Positions 63,098-64,000 of a DNA stretch of 64,000 nucleotides are shown here, in pieces; within the stretch, counting starts at the first letter, position 1, and the number at the start of each line of letters is the position of its first letter. The position numbers and the translations under genes are program-made. Source of the DNA: an uncultured Clostridium sp. (GTDB lineage: Bacteria > Bacillota > Clostridia > TANB77 > CAG-508). The notes beneath the pieces were generated by a model. That model did not search any database. It had not been told where the DNA came from and worked only from the letters and a program-made list of their open reading frames with translations. The stretch lies in NCBI GenBank assembly GCA_902462295.1, contig CABQAZ010000002.1:1-64000 (forward strand), in the 5' to 3' direction.

Positions 63098-64000
63098 TTA
63101 TTTCTTTTGATAATATGTTATACTAACAGCTGTACTTACATCAACTCTTGTAAAATCAAGATAATATCCATTTGTTGAATCTCCTTTTAAATAACCTGCT
63201 TCTTTTGCACTTTCTATTGAACTATAAGTTACTTCTCCAACAGTTACTTCAAACTCTTTTGTTGTATCTAAATCATTTAATTCAATTATTCTATTTTTTG
63301 ATTGTTCTGCTGTTATACTTTCAACTTTATTTGTCACTTGGCTTTGTTCTATAGATGTTATTAAGAAATCCTTTATGTCTTTTTCTGTTAATGAACCTGT
63401 TTTAGTTCCATCAGCATAATCATATGTATATGGTGTACCATTTTTATTTAATAAATCATATAGTCTTCCTGCTTGAGTTCTATTGCCCCAACGATTATAT
63501 CCATTTATATCACATGATTTTACATTAGATTCATTTGGATTTAGCATTGTTGTTGCTTCATATCCACTCATTCCAATTCCTATTGTAAATACTTTTGAAC
63601 TATTATCTGTTCCATTATAATATTCTTCTGTTATTTGGTTTTTATAATATTTAGCTGTTCTTATTGTCCAGTAATAGTAATTTTCATTAGTATTTGAATC
63701 TTGACCATTTCCTATTCTATCTCCTGTCGCAGTTTCATTATTGTAATAATATGTTGGCTCTCCATCTGTTACTAAAATTAATAGTGGTGTACGTGTAACT
63801 TCTATTTCTTTACCATTTATCGTTGTTTTATATTGCTTATCTGTTGCATTTATAAGCATCTCTGCACCAGCTTTTAAACCAGCTTGTGTGTTTGTTCCTC
63901 CATCTATTTTTCTTGAATTATTTGTTACTATAGATTTTATCGTATTATTTTCTAATTTTAAATAATCTGTATTTGTTCCATATTTATTTAATGAAATAAT
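63098..64000 (-). CDS. von Willebrand A domain protein, N-terminus outside window
   Basis: The frame is open from the window end to the stop at 63098 (about 300 residues visible). DGGTNTQAGLKAGAEML (about 25-41 of the visible part) holds the MIDAS Thr, followed by PLLILVTDGEPTYYYN (third MIDAS Asp), KVFTIGIGM and a C-terminal beta domain (TTKEFEVTVGEVTYSSIESAKEAGY…). It is probably a secreted or wall-attached adhesion or pilus-type protein, as often seen for clostridial VWA proteins. Signal and anchor are not in the window. Confidence 0.85.
   Translation of the reverse strand: MISLNKYGTNTDYLKLENNTIKSIVTNNSRKIDGGTNTQAGLKAGAEMLINATDKQYKTTINGKEIEVTRTPLLILVTDGEPTYYYNNETATGDRIGNGQDSNTNENYYYWTIRTAKYYKNQITEEYYNGTDNSSKVFTIGIGMSGYEATTMLNPNESNVKSCDINGYNRWGNRTQAGRLYDLLNKNGTPYTYDYADGTKTGSLTEKDIKDFLITSIEQSQVTNKVESITAEQSKNRIIELNDLDTTKEFEVTVGEVTYSSIESAKEAGYLKGDSTNGYYLDFTRVDVSTAVSITYYQKK

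Overview
The window is a roughly 64 kb piece of a very AT-rich, Gram-positive, spore-forming clostridial chromosome. Evidence for this: a spore cortex hydrolase (SleB), a BofA remnant beside its usual DUF2508 partner, RNase J, TmcAL and EngB, almost no GC-rich codons, consensus TTGACA/TATAAT promoters and strong GGAGG ribosome sites. The closest living relatives are probably gut Clostridia, but the species cannot be named from sequence alone.

Positions 1-310 hold two tRNA genes (Gly-TCC, cut by the window edge, and Leu-TAG). From about 360 to 14770 lies an accessory island made of at least two mobilizable units. The first has a large serine recombinase behind an attenuator with a Tyr-rich leader ORF, an oriT-like hairpin cluster and a MobV relaxase. 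The second resembles Tn4451: serine recombinase, TnpW-like protein, MobV relaxase, seven consecutive hairpins, an aph(2'')-I type aminoglycoside phosphotransferase, a P-loop kinase, a frameshifted DUF1016/YhcG nuclease and TnpV. Between them sit a peptidase E-like gene and dinD. Positions 14826-18047 carry four lineage-specific genes with less AT-biased codons, including a DUF4097 protein and a divergent RelA/SpoT-fold protein.

Positions 18106-50539 are mostly core chromosome: trmR, typA, plsC, a P-loop/Asp23 fusion, a membrane glycosyltransferase, fabI-accA-accD (fatty acid synthesis), pyk, rpmF, asnB, a BspA-type leucine-rich repeat giant with an ALDH-like neighbour, a pyrophosphatase-like gene, uvrA, a SUMF1-domain exoprotein, bofA (frameshifted, abutting a perfect 37-bp palindrome), a Ca/Na exchanger, serS-engB, DUF951, gltX and rnj.

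Positions 50789-60002 are the most striking part. A 233-codon peroxiredoxin gene is cut into three pieces by two different serine-recombinase elements of about 4.2-4.3 kb, each inserted inside a conserved coding motif. Element A carries an overlapping radical SAM + ATP-grasp gene pair of unknown product; element B carries a KH-domain protein and an AbiF-type abortive infection gene preceded by a structured RNA. Joining the element ends in silico gives, in both cases, a 48-bp attP with inverted-repeat ends, and each attP repeats the codons of the target gene. Excision should restore the peroxiredoxin exactly.

Positions 60109-64000 return to core genes: a small Asn/Ser/Thr-rich exported protein, sleB, rnhA, tmcAL and the C-terminal part of a von Willebrand A domain protein that runs off the window.
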